In this document: in pieces, positions 1 to 8,361 of the stretch | How positions within the stretch are numbered: position 1 is the stretch's first letter | Layout of the letters: every line of letters starts with the position of its first letter | Origin: Sphingomonadales bacterium | Lineage (GTDB): Bacteria > Pseudomonadota > Alphaproteobacteria > Sphingomonadales > Sphingomonadaceae | Assembly: GCA_005773165.1 (NCBI GenBank) | Contig: SXHP01000154.1 | Span: forward strand, 1 to 36,433 | Length of the DNA: 36,433 nt | Reading direction: 5' to 3' | Notes under the pieces: model-generated | Told to the model about the DNA's origin: nothing | What the model saw: the letters and a program-made list of their open reading frames with translations, nothing else | Database searches by the model: none | Position numbers and translations under genes: made by a program

Positions 1-1
1 C

Positions 2-145
2 GAGGACCATTCCGCCGCGGTCGTGACGTGGAAGCTTATGCGCGCCCGGATCATCAAGAGCACGATGGGCCCGTTCAACGCCAAGGGCCCCGACGTGGCG
101 ATGGAGGAGATGGTCCTCGCCTACGAACGGCTGGAGATGGAATAA
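2..145 (+). CDS. Phage tail tube protein (gp19-like), 5'-truncated by window edge
   Basis: Open frame from base 2 to TAA 143-145: EDHSAAVVTWKLMRARIIKSTMGPFNAKGPDVAMEEMVLAYERLEME. Its C-terminus resembles that of the second tube protein (PFNAKGPDVAMEEMVLAYERLEM vs PLNAAQGGVAVEELQMAYETIKL). Directly precedes the sheath gene. Confidence 0.75.
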   Translation, partial: EDHSAAVVTWKLMRARIIKSTMGPFNAKGPDVAMEEMVLAYERLEME

Positions 146-149
146 GCGC

Positions 150-2861
150 ATGTACGCGCGCTACCGCATCCCCGGCATCCGCTTCGACGCGGTGACGCCT
201 GCGGCGACCGACGGGTTGCCGCGGATGGATGTGGCGGTGTTCGTCGGCTTTGCGGCGTCTGGCCCGATGCACCGGCCGGTGCTGGTCGAGGACGTCGCGG
301 GCTTCGCGGCGGTGTTCGGGGGGACGCTGCCGCTCGCGCACGATCCGGAACGCGGCGTTGCGGCGACCGCCGCGCTCGCGCCCGCGGTGCGCGCCTTCTT
401 CTCGCAAGGGGGCCGCCGCTGCTGGGTGATCCGTGTAGCCTGGACCAAGCCTCTACGCGCTGCCTGGGGCGTGCCCACCAGCAATACCCCGGCCGCGAGC
501 GCGCGCCGCGTCGCGCTGCCGGGACTGCTCGCGCTCAACCCCAATGACGGCGCGCGGCGGCGACGTTATGCGCCTCTCCGCCCTGCCATCGCCGAGGCGC
601 GCAGCTTGGGGAGTTGGGCGGACGGCGTGCGCGCGCGGACTCGCGCCGAACGTCTCGCGTTTCCGCTCGACATCGTCCGGCGCAACCGTCTCCGGCTGAC
701 CTTCACCGCTCCGAACTGGCTTCGAGCGGGCGAACTGATCGAGCTCGCAGACCAGGACGGTACGATCGCCTACCTCCGCACCTCCGCCGTGTCGGCGGGC
801 ATGGCGACCGCGACCCCGCTCGCCAGCTTCCGGCGCCTGGGGCAAATGGAACCGCTCGCAATGGGGAGCGCGGAGCCCCTCGGGCGAGCAGCGCGGGGCG
901 CGGGCTTCGAGGTCGATGAAGAGGGCGTGGCGCGCGTCGTGTTCGGCGAGGGCCGACGGCCCAAAGCTGCGACGCCGGGAAGCTGGCTACGCTGGCACGA
1001 CGGCGCGCGCGAGGTGCTGGTGGCGGTGGACGCGGTCGCCGAAGACGTCGCGAGCGGGCGCGCCTGGCGTCGGCTCCTCCCCGGGATCCCCACGGGCCCG
1101 CTGCTCGCCGCACGGCTCCGCTTTGCGCTCGGCGTCGAGAACGGCCGGAGCCCGTCGGACGAGTTCGTCTTCGGCCTTGATCCGGCGGGCGCCGTGGCTT
1201 GGGCGCGCAATTTGCCCGACGACCGCCACTATGCCGACCCGTCTGAGACCGCCGCAGCCCGTCCTCCGCTTTCGGTCGACGCCGCGTCGCCACCGCCGAT
1301 CGCCTGGCTGCCGCTCGGCCTCGACGATGGGTGGAGCGTCTTCGCTGACCCGCTGCCGGTTGTCCGTACGGCGATCGAACGCGACGGCCTGTCGCGCTTC
1401 GACCCGCGCCTGTTCCTTGATCCTGCGCTCGCCGATCTGTCGAGCGCGGCGCTTGCCGATGAGGCGGTCCGCATCCGCGACGTCGAGGGCCGCGCCTTGC
1501 TAGGGCTTCACGGCGCGTTCCATGTCTCGGGCGCAGGCCGCGACACGGATGCGACGCTGCTTGCGGTCCCGGACGCGGTCCATCCCGGCTGGGCGCGTCG
1601 CAAGGTCGAGCCGCTGCCGCCTGCCCCCGATCCGAACGCTGCGCCTCCCGCGAACTGGACCGAGCATCGCGGTCCCTGTGCAGTCGCAGCCGCCGATGTC
1701 GATCGACCCGATTGGGGCCGCTTTCTGGATTGCGATACGCGCGTCCTGCCCACTCCTGTGCTCACGCCCTTCAACCAGGCCCAGCCCCCCGGTACGCTTG
1801 TCCTGACCTGGACCGCCGCAACCCCGGACGCCGTCTACACGCTGGAAGAGGCGGCGGAGGCCGACCTGTCCGACGCGCAGGAGATCTGGACCGGTACCGA
1901 CCTCCAAGCCATCGTCACGGTTCCGCGCGAAGGGGTGTACCGGTATCGCCTGACTGCCCGCGAGGGCGCGGACGTGAGCGCTCCCTCGGCAGTCGCTGTT
2001 GCGGTGACCGCGCGCGCCTGGGCGCTCAAGCCCGCCGCCGCATTCGACGCGCCGGAGGAGAAGGTGCTCCTCACCCTTCACCAAGCGATCCTGCGCACCG
2101 CTGCAGCTTCGGGCGAGATGTTTGCGATGCTCTCGCTCCCGCGCCATTTCCGCACCCCCGCCGCGACTCGTCATGCCGAGCGTCTCATGGCGCTCGCGAC
2201 AGCCGACCCGGCCGAACAGCGCGCGCTGTCCTTCGGCGCGCTCTACCATCCGTGGCTTGTCACGCCGTCCGGCGATGCGGACGCGCCCGCGCTGATCGAA
2301 CTGCCTCCCGACGGCGCGGCGGCGGGCATAGCCGCCGCCCGTGCGCTCGCCCGCGGCGCATGGATCGCCCCCGCTAACGTGGGCGTCCGAGATATCGTCG
2401 CGCTCGCCGGACCGATCGACGACGCGGACCGCCAGCCGCTCGGCGAGGCGGGGCTCAACCTCGTTCGGCGCGACGCGCGCGGGTTTCTGGTGCTTGACGC
2501 GCAGACGCTCTCGCCCGAGCCTGAATGGCGGCAGATCAACGTGCGTCGCCTCCTGATCCTGCTCCGCCGCACCGCGCTGGAGCGAGGCCGCCGCTACGTC
2601 TTCGAGCCGAACGGCGACGTGCTGCGCCGCGCGGTGGAGCGCGGCTTCACCCAAATGCTCGACGAGCTGTTCCGAAGGGGCGCCTTCGCGGGCAAGGGTC
2701 GCGAGGACAGCTTTCGCCTCGTCGTGAACCCGACCTCGCAGGACCGCGACGCCGGGCGGCTCGTCGTCGAGATCGGCGTGGCCCCGTCGCAACCGATGCG
2801 CTTTATCACCGTCCGCCTCGTCCAGTCGGGCGAGCGCTTCTCGGTCGCGGAGGAGCGGTGA
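150..2861 (+). CDS. Contractile tail sheath protein (large, 903 aa)
   Basis: Sheath-like N-terminus (PGIRFDAV..., VAVFVGFAASGP, AFFSQGGRRCWVIRV) and C-terminus (INVRRLLILLRRTALERGRRYVFEPNG..., FRLVVNPTSQDRDAGRLVVEIGVAPSQPMRFITVRLVQ). Followed by a tube gene. Confidence 0.9.
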   Translation: MYARYRIPGIRFDAVTPAATDGLPRMDVAVFVGFAASGPMHRPVLVEDVAGFAAVFGGTLPLAHDPERGVAATAALAPAVRAFFSQGGRRCWVIRVAWTKPLRAAWGVPTSNTPAASARRVALPGLLALNPNDGARRRRYAPLRPAIAEARSLGSWADGVRARTRAERLAFPLDIVRRNRLRLTFTAPNWLRAGELIELADQDGTIAYLRTSAVSAGMATATPLASFRRLGQMEPLAMGSAEPLGRAARGAGFEVDEEGVARVVFGEGRRPKAATPGSWLRWHDGAREVLVAVDAVAEDVASGRAWRRLLPGIPTGPLLAARLRFALGVENGRSPSDEFVFGLDPAGAVAWARNLPDDRHYADPSETAAARPPLSVDAASPPPIAWLPLGLDDGWSVFADPLPVVRTAIERDGLSRFDPRLFLDPALADLSSAALADEAVRIRDVEGRALLGLHGAFHVSGAGRDTDATLLAVPDAVHPGWARRKVEPLPPAPDPNAAPPANWTEHRGPCAVAAADVDRPDWGRFLDCDTRVLPTPVLTPFNQAQPPGTLVLTWTAATPDAVYTLEEAAEADLSDAQEIWTGTDLQAIVTVPREGVYRYRLTAREGADVSAPSAVAVAVTARAWALKPAAAFDAPEEKVLLTLHQAILRTAAASGEMFAMLSLPRHFRTPAATRHAERLMALATADPAEQRALSFGALYHPWLVTPSGDADAPALIELPPDGAAAGIAAARALARGAWIAPANVGVRDIVALAGPIDDADRQPLGEAGLNLVRRDARGFLVLDAQTLSPEPEWRQINVRRLLILLRRTALERGRRYVFEPNGDVLRRAVERGFTQMLDELFRRGAFAGKGREDSFRLVVNPTSQDRDAGRLVVEIGVAPSQPMRFITVRLVQSGERFSVAEER

Positions 2862-3304
2862 TGGTCCCGTTCACCGCCTTCAACGTCTCGGTCGAGATCA
2901 ACCGCGACGGGGGTCCGCTCGTTCACGCCGCCTTCGCCGAGTGCGACGGACTGGAAATGACGATTGACGTCAAGACGATCCGCGAGGGCGGCGCCAACGA
3001 CCGCGCGCACCGGGTCGGGGGCGCGGTGTCCTACGCCAACTTGACGCTCAAGCGCGGCATGACGACGAGCTTCGACCTGTGGACCTGGTTTCGCGACACC
3101 GTCGACGACCCGCGTGTCCGCGCCGACGCCGAGGTCGTCGTCCTCGCTGCCGACGGCGCGACCGAGCGCGCCCGCTTCCAGCTAACGCGTTGCATGCCCG
3201 TCAAATTGAAGGCTCCGCCGCTGAACGCTGCTCAGGGCGGGGTCGCAGTGGAAGAGCTGCAGATGGCGTACGAGACCATTAAGCTGGTGGCGGGGCGCGG
3301 CTGA
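2861..3304 (+). CDS. Phage tail tube protein (gp19-like)
   Basis: ATG at 2861 overlaps sheath TGA (2859-2861). Translation MVPFTAFNVSVEINRDGGPLVHAAFAECDGLEMTIDVKTIREGG... is typical of tail tube proteins; the track ORF 2525-3304 is the same frame extended upstream. Confidence 0.88.
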   Translation: MVPFTAFNVSVEINRDGGPLVHAAFAECDGLEMTIDVKTIREGGANDRAHRVGGAVSYANLTLKRGMTTSFDLWTWFRDTVDDPRVRADAEVVVLAADGATERARFQLTRCMPVKLKAPPLNAAQGGVAVEELQMAYETIKLVAGRG

Positions 3305-3993
3305 TGGCGGGGCTCCTCAAAGCGCGGCTGATCGAGCTGGAGCCCGACTTCAAGACCGAGAAGTCGGGCGGGCAGGACGTCACCGTCCAGTTCAACCCCG
3401 ATACGCTGAAGGTCACCTTCGCCAATCAGCTCGTCCAGCCGCAGGGCGGCGATCAGGCGGCGGGCAGCAGCGGCCGCCAGTTCGTCGGCGCGGGCACCAC
3501 CAAGCTCGCGCTCACCCTCTGGTTCGACGTCACCGCGATGGTCGAGGACGCGGTCGACGACGGGCGGCGGCTGACCCAGAAGGTCATCTTCTTCATGACC
3601 CCCGCCAAGGACAGCGGCGACCCGCAAAAGCTGGTGCCGCCACCCACGCGCTTCTTATGGGGCTCGTTCATCTTCGACGGGATCGTCGAGGGGCTGGAGG
3701 AGAATCTCGAATTCTTCTCGCCCGACGGCAAACCCTTGCGCGCCAGCATCGCTTTGACGCTGGGTCAGCAGAAGATCCTGGAGACGAGCTTCCAAGGAGA
3801 CGGCAAGGTCCCGTCCGCCCCCGGCCGCACGCCCCTCGCCGCCGCGCGCGCGGGCGACACGCTGCAGGGGCTCGTCGGCCGCGGCATGGGAATGCTCGGC
3901 AAGGTCGATTGGCAGTCGATCGCCGCCAAGAACGGCATCGAGGATCCGCTCAGGATGAAGCCGGGTCAACTCGTCGACGTGAGCCGCCCATGA
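3304..3993 (+). CDS. CIS tube-cap / LysM-type tail protein (Afp7-like)
   Basis: ATG overlaps preceding TGA. VTVQFNPDTLKVTFANQL near the N-terminus and LysM-like tail DWQSIAAKNGIEDPLRMKPGQLVDVSRP. Confidence 0.82.
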   Translation: MAGLLKARLIELEPDFKTEKSGGQDVTVQFNPDTLKVTFANQLVQPQGGDQAAGSSGRQFVGAGTTKLALTLWFDVTAMVEDAVDDGRRLTQKVIFFMTPAKDSGDPQKLVPPPTRFLWGSFIFDGIVEGLEENLEFFSPDGKPLRASIALTLGQQKILETSFQGDGKVPSAPGRTPLAAARAGDTLQGLVGRGMGMLGKVDWQSIAAKNGIEDPLRMKPGQLVDVSRP

Positions 3994-4006
3994 TGAGGAG
4001 CCCGCC

Positions 4007-4168
4007 ATGCCGATAGCGATCAACGAGTTTGAGGCGGTCGCGGACGCTCCCGCGCCCGCCTCCGAGCGGCGCGACGCTGCCGCGGAGCGCCGCTCGATCG
4101 AGCCGCAGCGGCTTCAGCCCGCGCTGTCCCGCCTCCACGCCCGCGCACGGCGAACCTGGGCGCACTGA
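4007..4168 (+). CDS. Small basic protein (53 aa) between LysM and hub genes
   Basis: ATG 4007 to TGA 4166-4168, overlapping next ATG at 4168: MPIAINEFEAVADAPAPASERRDAAAERRSIEPQRLQPALSRLHARARRTWAH. Absent from the ORF track (short) but fills an otherwise empty gap in a coupled operon. Confidence 0.55.
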   Translation: MPIAINEFEAVADAPAPASERRDAAAERRSIEPQRLQPALSRLHARARRTWAH

Positions 4169-5229
4169 TGGCGAGCGCTCCCGCCCTCCTCTTGCGCTCG
4201 GCGCGGCCGGTTCTGGAGATCGGCGGCGAGCGACGGCCGCTTGTCGAGGCGGCGCTGCTGACGATGGAGATCGCCGACCGAGTGGAGGGCATGGCGCGCG
4301 CCGAGATCGTGCTCGGCAACTGGGGCGGCGCAGATAGGCCCGGCTTCCAGCATTTCGACCGCGAGGTAATCGATTTCGGCAAGCCGGTGAAGGTGACGCT
4401 GGCGGGCGAGACGCTGTTCGACGGCCGGATCAGCGCGATCACCGCCGATTACCCCGACGGCGGACCGCCGTCCGTCGGTCTCCTCGCCGAGGACCGGCTT
4501 CAGGACCTGCGCATGACCCGGCGGACCCGCTCCTTTGCGGATGCGTCGCTGGCCGACGCGGTGCGCCGGATCGCGGGCGATCATGGCCTCGAGCCGCAGG
4601 TGGACCTCGACGGTCCGACCGCGCCGATTCTGGCGCAGGTCAATCAGAGCGATCTGGCGTTCCTCTTCGACTGCGCGCGTCGGGAGGACGCGCACGTCTG
4701 GGTCGAGGGGACAACGCTCCACGCGGCCGCCGCCCGCCCCGACGAGAAGGTCGAGCTCCGCTGGGCGGGCACGCTTCGCGAGTTCCACGTCACCGCAGAC
4801 CTCGCAGACCAACGCACCGCCGTGGTCGCGGCGGGCTGGGACGTCGCCGCCAAGGAGACCGCACGCAACCGCGCCGACGCAGGCTCGATCGGCAACGAGC
4901 TCGGCGACACCGATAGCGGCGCGGCCATTCTCCAGCAGACATTGGGCGAGCGCACCGATGCGATCGTGCATGGCGTCCTCCGCAACGCGCAGGAGGCCCG
5001 CGCGCTTGCGGAAGCGAGTTTCCGCTACGCCGCCCGCCGCTTCGTCACCGGCGAGGGGATCGCAGAGACGAGCGCCGGCTTGCGCGTCGGCGCTACGCTG
5101 GCGCTCTCCGGCTTGGGCCCGCTGTTCGATGGCGACTACCGCGCCACCCAGGTCACTCACCGCTTCGACCTCGCCGACGGCCTGCGGACGAAATTCGGGT
5201 GCGAGCGCCCCGGAATCGGCAGACCATGA
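4168..5229 (+). CDS. Phage late control gene D / VgrG N-terminal-like baseplate hub
   Basis: gpD-type sequence: FDREVIDFGKPVKVTLAGETLFDGRISAITADYPDGGPPSVGLLAEDRLQDLRMTRRTRSF...; DLAFLFDCARREDAHVWVEG. Confidence 0.87.
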   Translation: MASAPALLLRSARPVLEIGGERRPLVEAALLTMEIADRVEGMARAEIVLGNWGGADRPGFQHFDREVIDFGKPVKVTLAGETLFDGRISAITADYPDGGPPSVGLLAEDRLQDLRMTRRTRSFADASLADAVRRIAGDHGLEPQVDLDGPTAPILAQVNQSDLAFLFDCARREDAHVWVEGTTLHAAAARPDEKVELRWAGTLREFHVTADLADQRTAVVAAGWDVAAKETARNRADAGSIGNELGDTDSGAAILQQTLGERTDAIVHGVLRNAQEARALAEASFRYAARRFVTGEGIAETSAGLRVGATLALSGLGPLFDGDYRATQVTHRFDLADGLRTKFGCERPGIGRP

Positions 5230-5945
5230 CCCGCCTCCTCGACATCGACCGCGCCGACGCTCAGGTTCATGAGCGCGTGCCCGACGGCTGGGGCGGGCGC
5301 TGGTACGGGGTCGCCCCCGCGCTCGTGACCGATATCCAGGATCCCGAGGGTCAGGGGCGGGTCCGGATCACCCTCCCCTGGTCGCCCGACGGCGGTGGCG
5401 CGAGCTATGGCGCCTGGGCGCGCACCGCGACGCTCTTCGCGGGCGACGATCGTGGAAGCTGGTTCATGCCCGACGTCGGCGACGAGGTGCTCGTCGCTTT
5501 CGAACACGGCTCGCCGACGCGCCCCTATGTTCTCGGCGGCCTGTGGAACGGCAAGGACAAACCTCCGGAGGCGATGGAGAGCCGCAACGCGGTCAAATCG
5601 ATTCGCAGCCGCAACGGGGTCAAGCTCACCCTCGACGACTCCGACGGCCAGGAGCGCTTCCGCGTCGAGACGCCCGGGGGTCAGAGCGTGACGCTGAAGG
5701 ACGGACCCGGCGCGGTCACGGTTGAGGACTCGAACGGCAACAGCATCAGGCTGGAGACCGGCGGGGTCACGATCACCGCCGCCGCCAACGTCACGGACAC
5801 CGCGCCGCAGGTCGCGGTCTCCGCGGGGATGGTGACGGTGGATGCGGCCATGTCGAAGTTTTCGGGCGTCGTTCAATGCGATACGATGATCTCAAATACC
5901 GTCATTTCCGCGACTTACACGCCCGGCGCAGGGAATATCTGGTGA
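5226..5945 (+). CDS. Baseplate assembly protein V / VgrG C-terminal-like spike
   Basis: ATG at 5226 overlaps the hub stop. ALVTDIQDPEGQGRVRITLPW, ARTATLFAGDDRGSWFMPDVGDEVLVAFEHGSPTRPYVLGGLWNGKDKPP is the gpV/VgrG OB-fold signature, followed by a repetitive beta-rich C-terminus. Confidence 0.92.
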   Translation: MTRLLDIDRADAQVHERVPDGWGGRWYGVAPALVTDIQDPEGQGRVRITLPWSPDGGGASYGAWARTATLFAGDDRGSWFMPDVGDEVLVAFEHGSPTRPYVLGGLWNGKDKPPEAMESRNAVKSIRSRNGVKLTLDDSDGQERFRVETPGGQSVTLKDGPGAVTVEDSNGNSIRLETGGVTITAAANVTDTAPQVAVSAGMVTVDAAMSKFSGVVQCDTMISNTVISATYTPGAGNIW

Positions 5946-7975
5946 TGGCGACGCAGCTTGCTCCTCATCCCGTCACCTGGGCCCCCCCGCGACCCCTGTG
6001 GTGGGGCGGCGAGCCGGGCGTCATGACCCCCCAGATCTTGCGGTTCGCCACCGACGACTTCATGGAGCAGGCGATCGCGACGCTTGCGGAGGAGCCCGCT
6101 CGGATCGGTGAGCGGATCGCCCGCCCCGAAACCTGGCGCACTCCGGCGGCGGACCTCGCCGCGGCCGATCTCGTCCAGCGCGTTCCCGTGCCTGCCGCCG
6201 CCTCCGCGTCCAAGCGCGCGCGCCTGCTTACGCAGCCCGGCCGTCCCGCACTCGCGCCGCGTGGGTCCGAGATGCTCAAGCTCTACCAGCCCGCGCATCA
6301 ACGCCATTATCTTGTCGCCGCCAGCCTCGCCTGCCGCCTCCCCGGCCTTCCCGAGCGGACGCTCGGCGGCGCGAACGAGACGGTGCATTTCGTTCTCCGC
6401 CGCATGCTTCCCGCCTCGGCCTCGGCGAGCGGTGATCAGACACTGGTTGAATACGCCCATATCGGCGGCGAGGAGACTCGCTGGAGGCGGGTCGGCGACG
6501 ACGACGCGGTGCTCGCGCCCGGGGAGGAGCTGCTCCCGCTCTTCCCCCTGACCCACCGCGACGACGTCGGCAAGCCGCGCACGCTATGGGCAGGCCTCAT
6601 CCCGGTCGGACGACGCGAAGCGTACCTCGGCGCGGCAGTCGACCGCGTCGCCGTCACGCTCGCCGAAGGCCAGATTGCCGCGCTCCGTCCTGGAGCGCCC
6701 CCGTTCAAGCCGCTGTCCCGCACCGCACGCACGACCCAGCTCCGCATGGATGTGATCGAGCCATGGAAGGCGATGGTCCGCGCCGCGGTGAAGGCGCAGG
6801 CCGACGGCCAGGGGGGCGAGGATCCCGGCTTCGCGCTGCGCGCGCGTCGCATCCTCGACTATGATCTGCAGTTCCAGATGCAGAGCTGGCCGGTCCTTCT
6901 CGATCTGGCCGACTGGATCGCCGCCGAGCTTCCCCGCCTCTGGGGCGCCATCATTGCGAATTCAGCCGCCGGACTGTCCGCATCGGAAGCGGCCGCGTTC
7001 GCATGGCTGGGCGCGGCCAACGCGAACACGCTGATCTTGGCGATGCGAAACCCCGCTGCGCCCGGCGACGATCTGAAGCCGATGGCGGCCTCGCTCCGCC
7101 AAGCGCTCGCGGTTATCCGCAGCGACGCCAACCGCGCGTTGATCGAAGAGGCGACGACCCATTACGCCTTCGCAGCCGCGACCGGGGACAAGGCGCGCTG
7201 GCCGAACGTCCATTTCGCGCTCGCCGGGCTCGACATCAACGGCGTCGCGCACGGACCGTTCGAGGCCGCGGCGACGCTTCTCGCACCCGAGCCGGAACCT
7301 GTTATCGCTTCGCCAAGCGCCGCGCCCGGCTCCGGCCCGGACGTCGCCGAAGCGCTCGACAAAGTCGCAGCCCTGTTCGCCCGCCTGCTGCCGGTCACCG
7401 ATGAGGCGGCGGCGCGACCGCTGCCCTTCGCGATGCGGCTGCGCGACACGATGGTCCAGACGGCGGGCGATCCCGGACTTTTCGTGATCCGCATGGTTCA
7501 CATCAACGCGGATTGCGGTCCCTTGCACCCGCCCACCCTTTCCGATCCCACCGAACGGTTTCGCATGGCGAGCTTTTTCGACAGCGATGCGCCAGTCCGT
7601 CCTTTGCGCATCACACTGCCAGGCGACACCAGCCCCGCAGGACTTCGCAAACATGGTCGCGGAACGGCGTTCGTCATGTCGGATCTGCTGTGCGGTCAGG
7701 TGCAGCGCGCGAAAGGTCTCGGCTTCGTCGACCTCGTCCGCCAGGTCCTGCCCTGGCCGCTCCACAAGGACATCGACGTGGGCGACGGCGGCGGCTGCAA
7801 GGACGGCGGCGGCGCGGAGATCGGGATGATCTGCTCGCTGTCCATCCCGATCATCACGCTTTGCGCGCTGATCCTGTTGATGATCATCGTCACCCTGCTC
7901 GACGTCATCTTCCGCTGGCTGCCCTGGTTCATCGCCTGCTTTCCCATCCCCAAGCTGAAGGGAAAGGCGGCATGA
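5945..7975 (+). CDS. Uncharacterised CIS-associated protein (676 aa) with strongly hydrophobic C-terminus
   Basis: ATG at 5945 overlaps spike TGA. No recognised domain. Ends IGMICSLSIPIITLCALILLMIIVTLLDVIFRWLPWFIACFPIPKLKGKAA. Conserved position between spike and gp25. Confidence 0.75.
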   Translation: MATQLAPHPVTWAPPRPLWWGGEPGVMTPQILRFATDDFMEQAIATLAEEPARIGERIARPETWRTPAADLAAADLVQRVPVPAAASASKRARLLTQPGRPALAPRGSEMLKLYQPAHQRHYLVAASLACRLPGLPERTLGGANETVHFVLRRMLPASASASGDQTLVEYAHIGGEETRWRRVGDDDAVLAPGEELLPLFPLTHRDDVGKPRTLWAGLIPVGRREAYLGAAVDRVAVTLAEGQIAALRPGAPPFKPLSRTARTTQLRMDVIEPWKAMVRAAVKAQADGQGGEDPGFALRARRILDYDLQFQMQSWPVLLDLADWIAAELPRLWGAIIANSAAGLSASEAAAFAWLGAANANTLILAMRNPAAPGDDLKPMAASLRQALAVIRSDANRALIEEATTHYAFAAATGDKARWPNVHFALAGLDINGVAHGPFEAAATLLAPEPEPVIASPSAAPGSGPDVAEALDKVAALFARLLPVTDEAAARPLPFAMRLRDTMVQTAGDPGLFVIRMVHINADCGPLHPPTLSDPTERFRMASFFDSDAPVRPLRITLPGDTSPAGLRKHGRGTAFVMSDLLCGQVQRAKGLGFVDLVRQVLPWPLHKDIDVGDGGGCKDGGGAEIGMICSLSIPIITLCALILLMIIVTLLDVIFRWLPWFIACFPIPKLKGKAA

Positions 7976-8358
7976 GCCCGTTCGGGAAAGGCGTCGGCTT
8001 CCCCTTCGCGGTCGGCGCGGACGGCCGCATCCGCTGGTCGGACGGGGAAACGAACATCCGCGAGGCGATCCGCATCATCCTGTCGACCGAGCGCGGCGAG
8101 CGGATCGCGCTGGCGGACTTCGGGGCAGGTCTCGCCCGCTGGCTGTTCGAGCCCAACAACCCGGGCACCCACGCGCGCCTCGCCGATGCGATCGGCGACG
8201 CGCTGAAACGCTGGGAGCCGCGGATCGCGGTTGAGGACGTGCGGGTCTCCGGCGATCCCGCCGATGATACCGCCGCGCTCGCGGTCGTCGCCTATCGGCT
8301 CGTTGCGACCGGTGCCGCCGAGCGGATCAGCTTGTCCGTGCCGTTGAGCAGGAGCTGA
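7972..8358 (+). CDS. GPW/gp25-family baseplate wedge protein
   Basis: ATG 7972 overlaps previous stop. GKGVGFPFAVGADGRIRWSDGETNIREAIRIILSTERGERIALADFGAGLARWLFEPN is the typical gp25 motif. Confidence 0.92.
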   Translation: MSPFGKGVGFPFAVGADGRIRWSDGETNIREAIRIILSTERGERIALADFGAGLARWLFEPNNPGTHARLADAIGDALKRWEPRIAVEDVRVSGDPADDTAALAVVAYRLVATGAAERISLSVPLSRS

Positions 8359-8361
8359 CCG

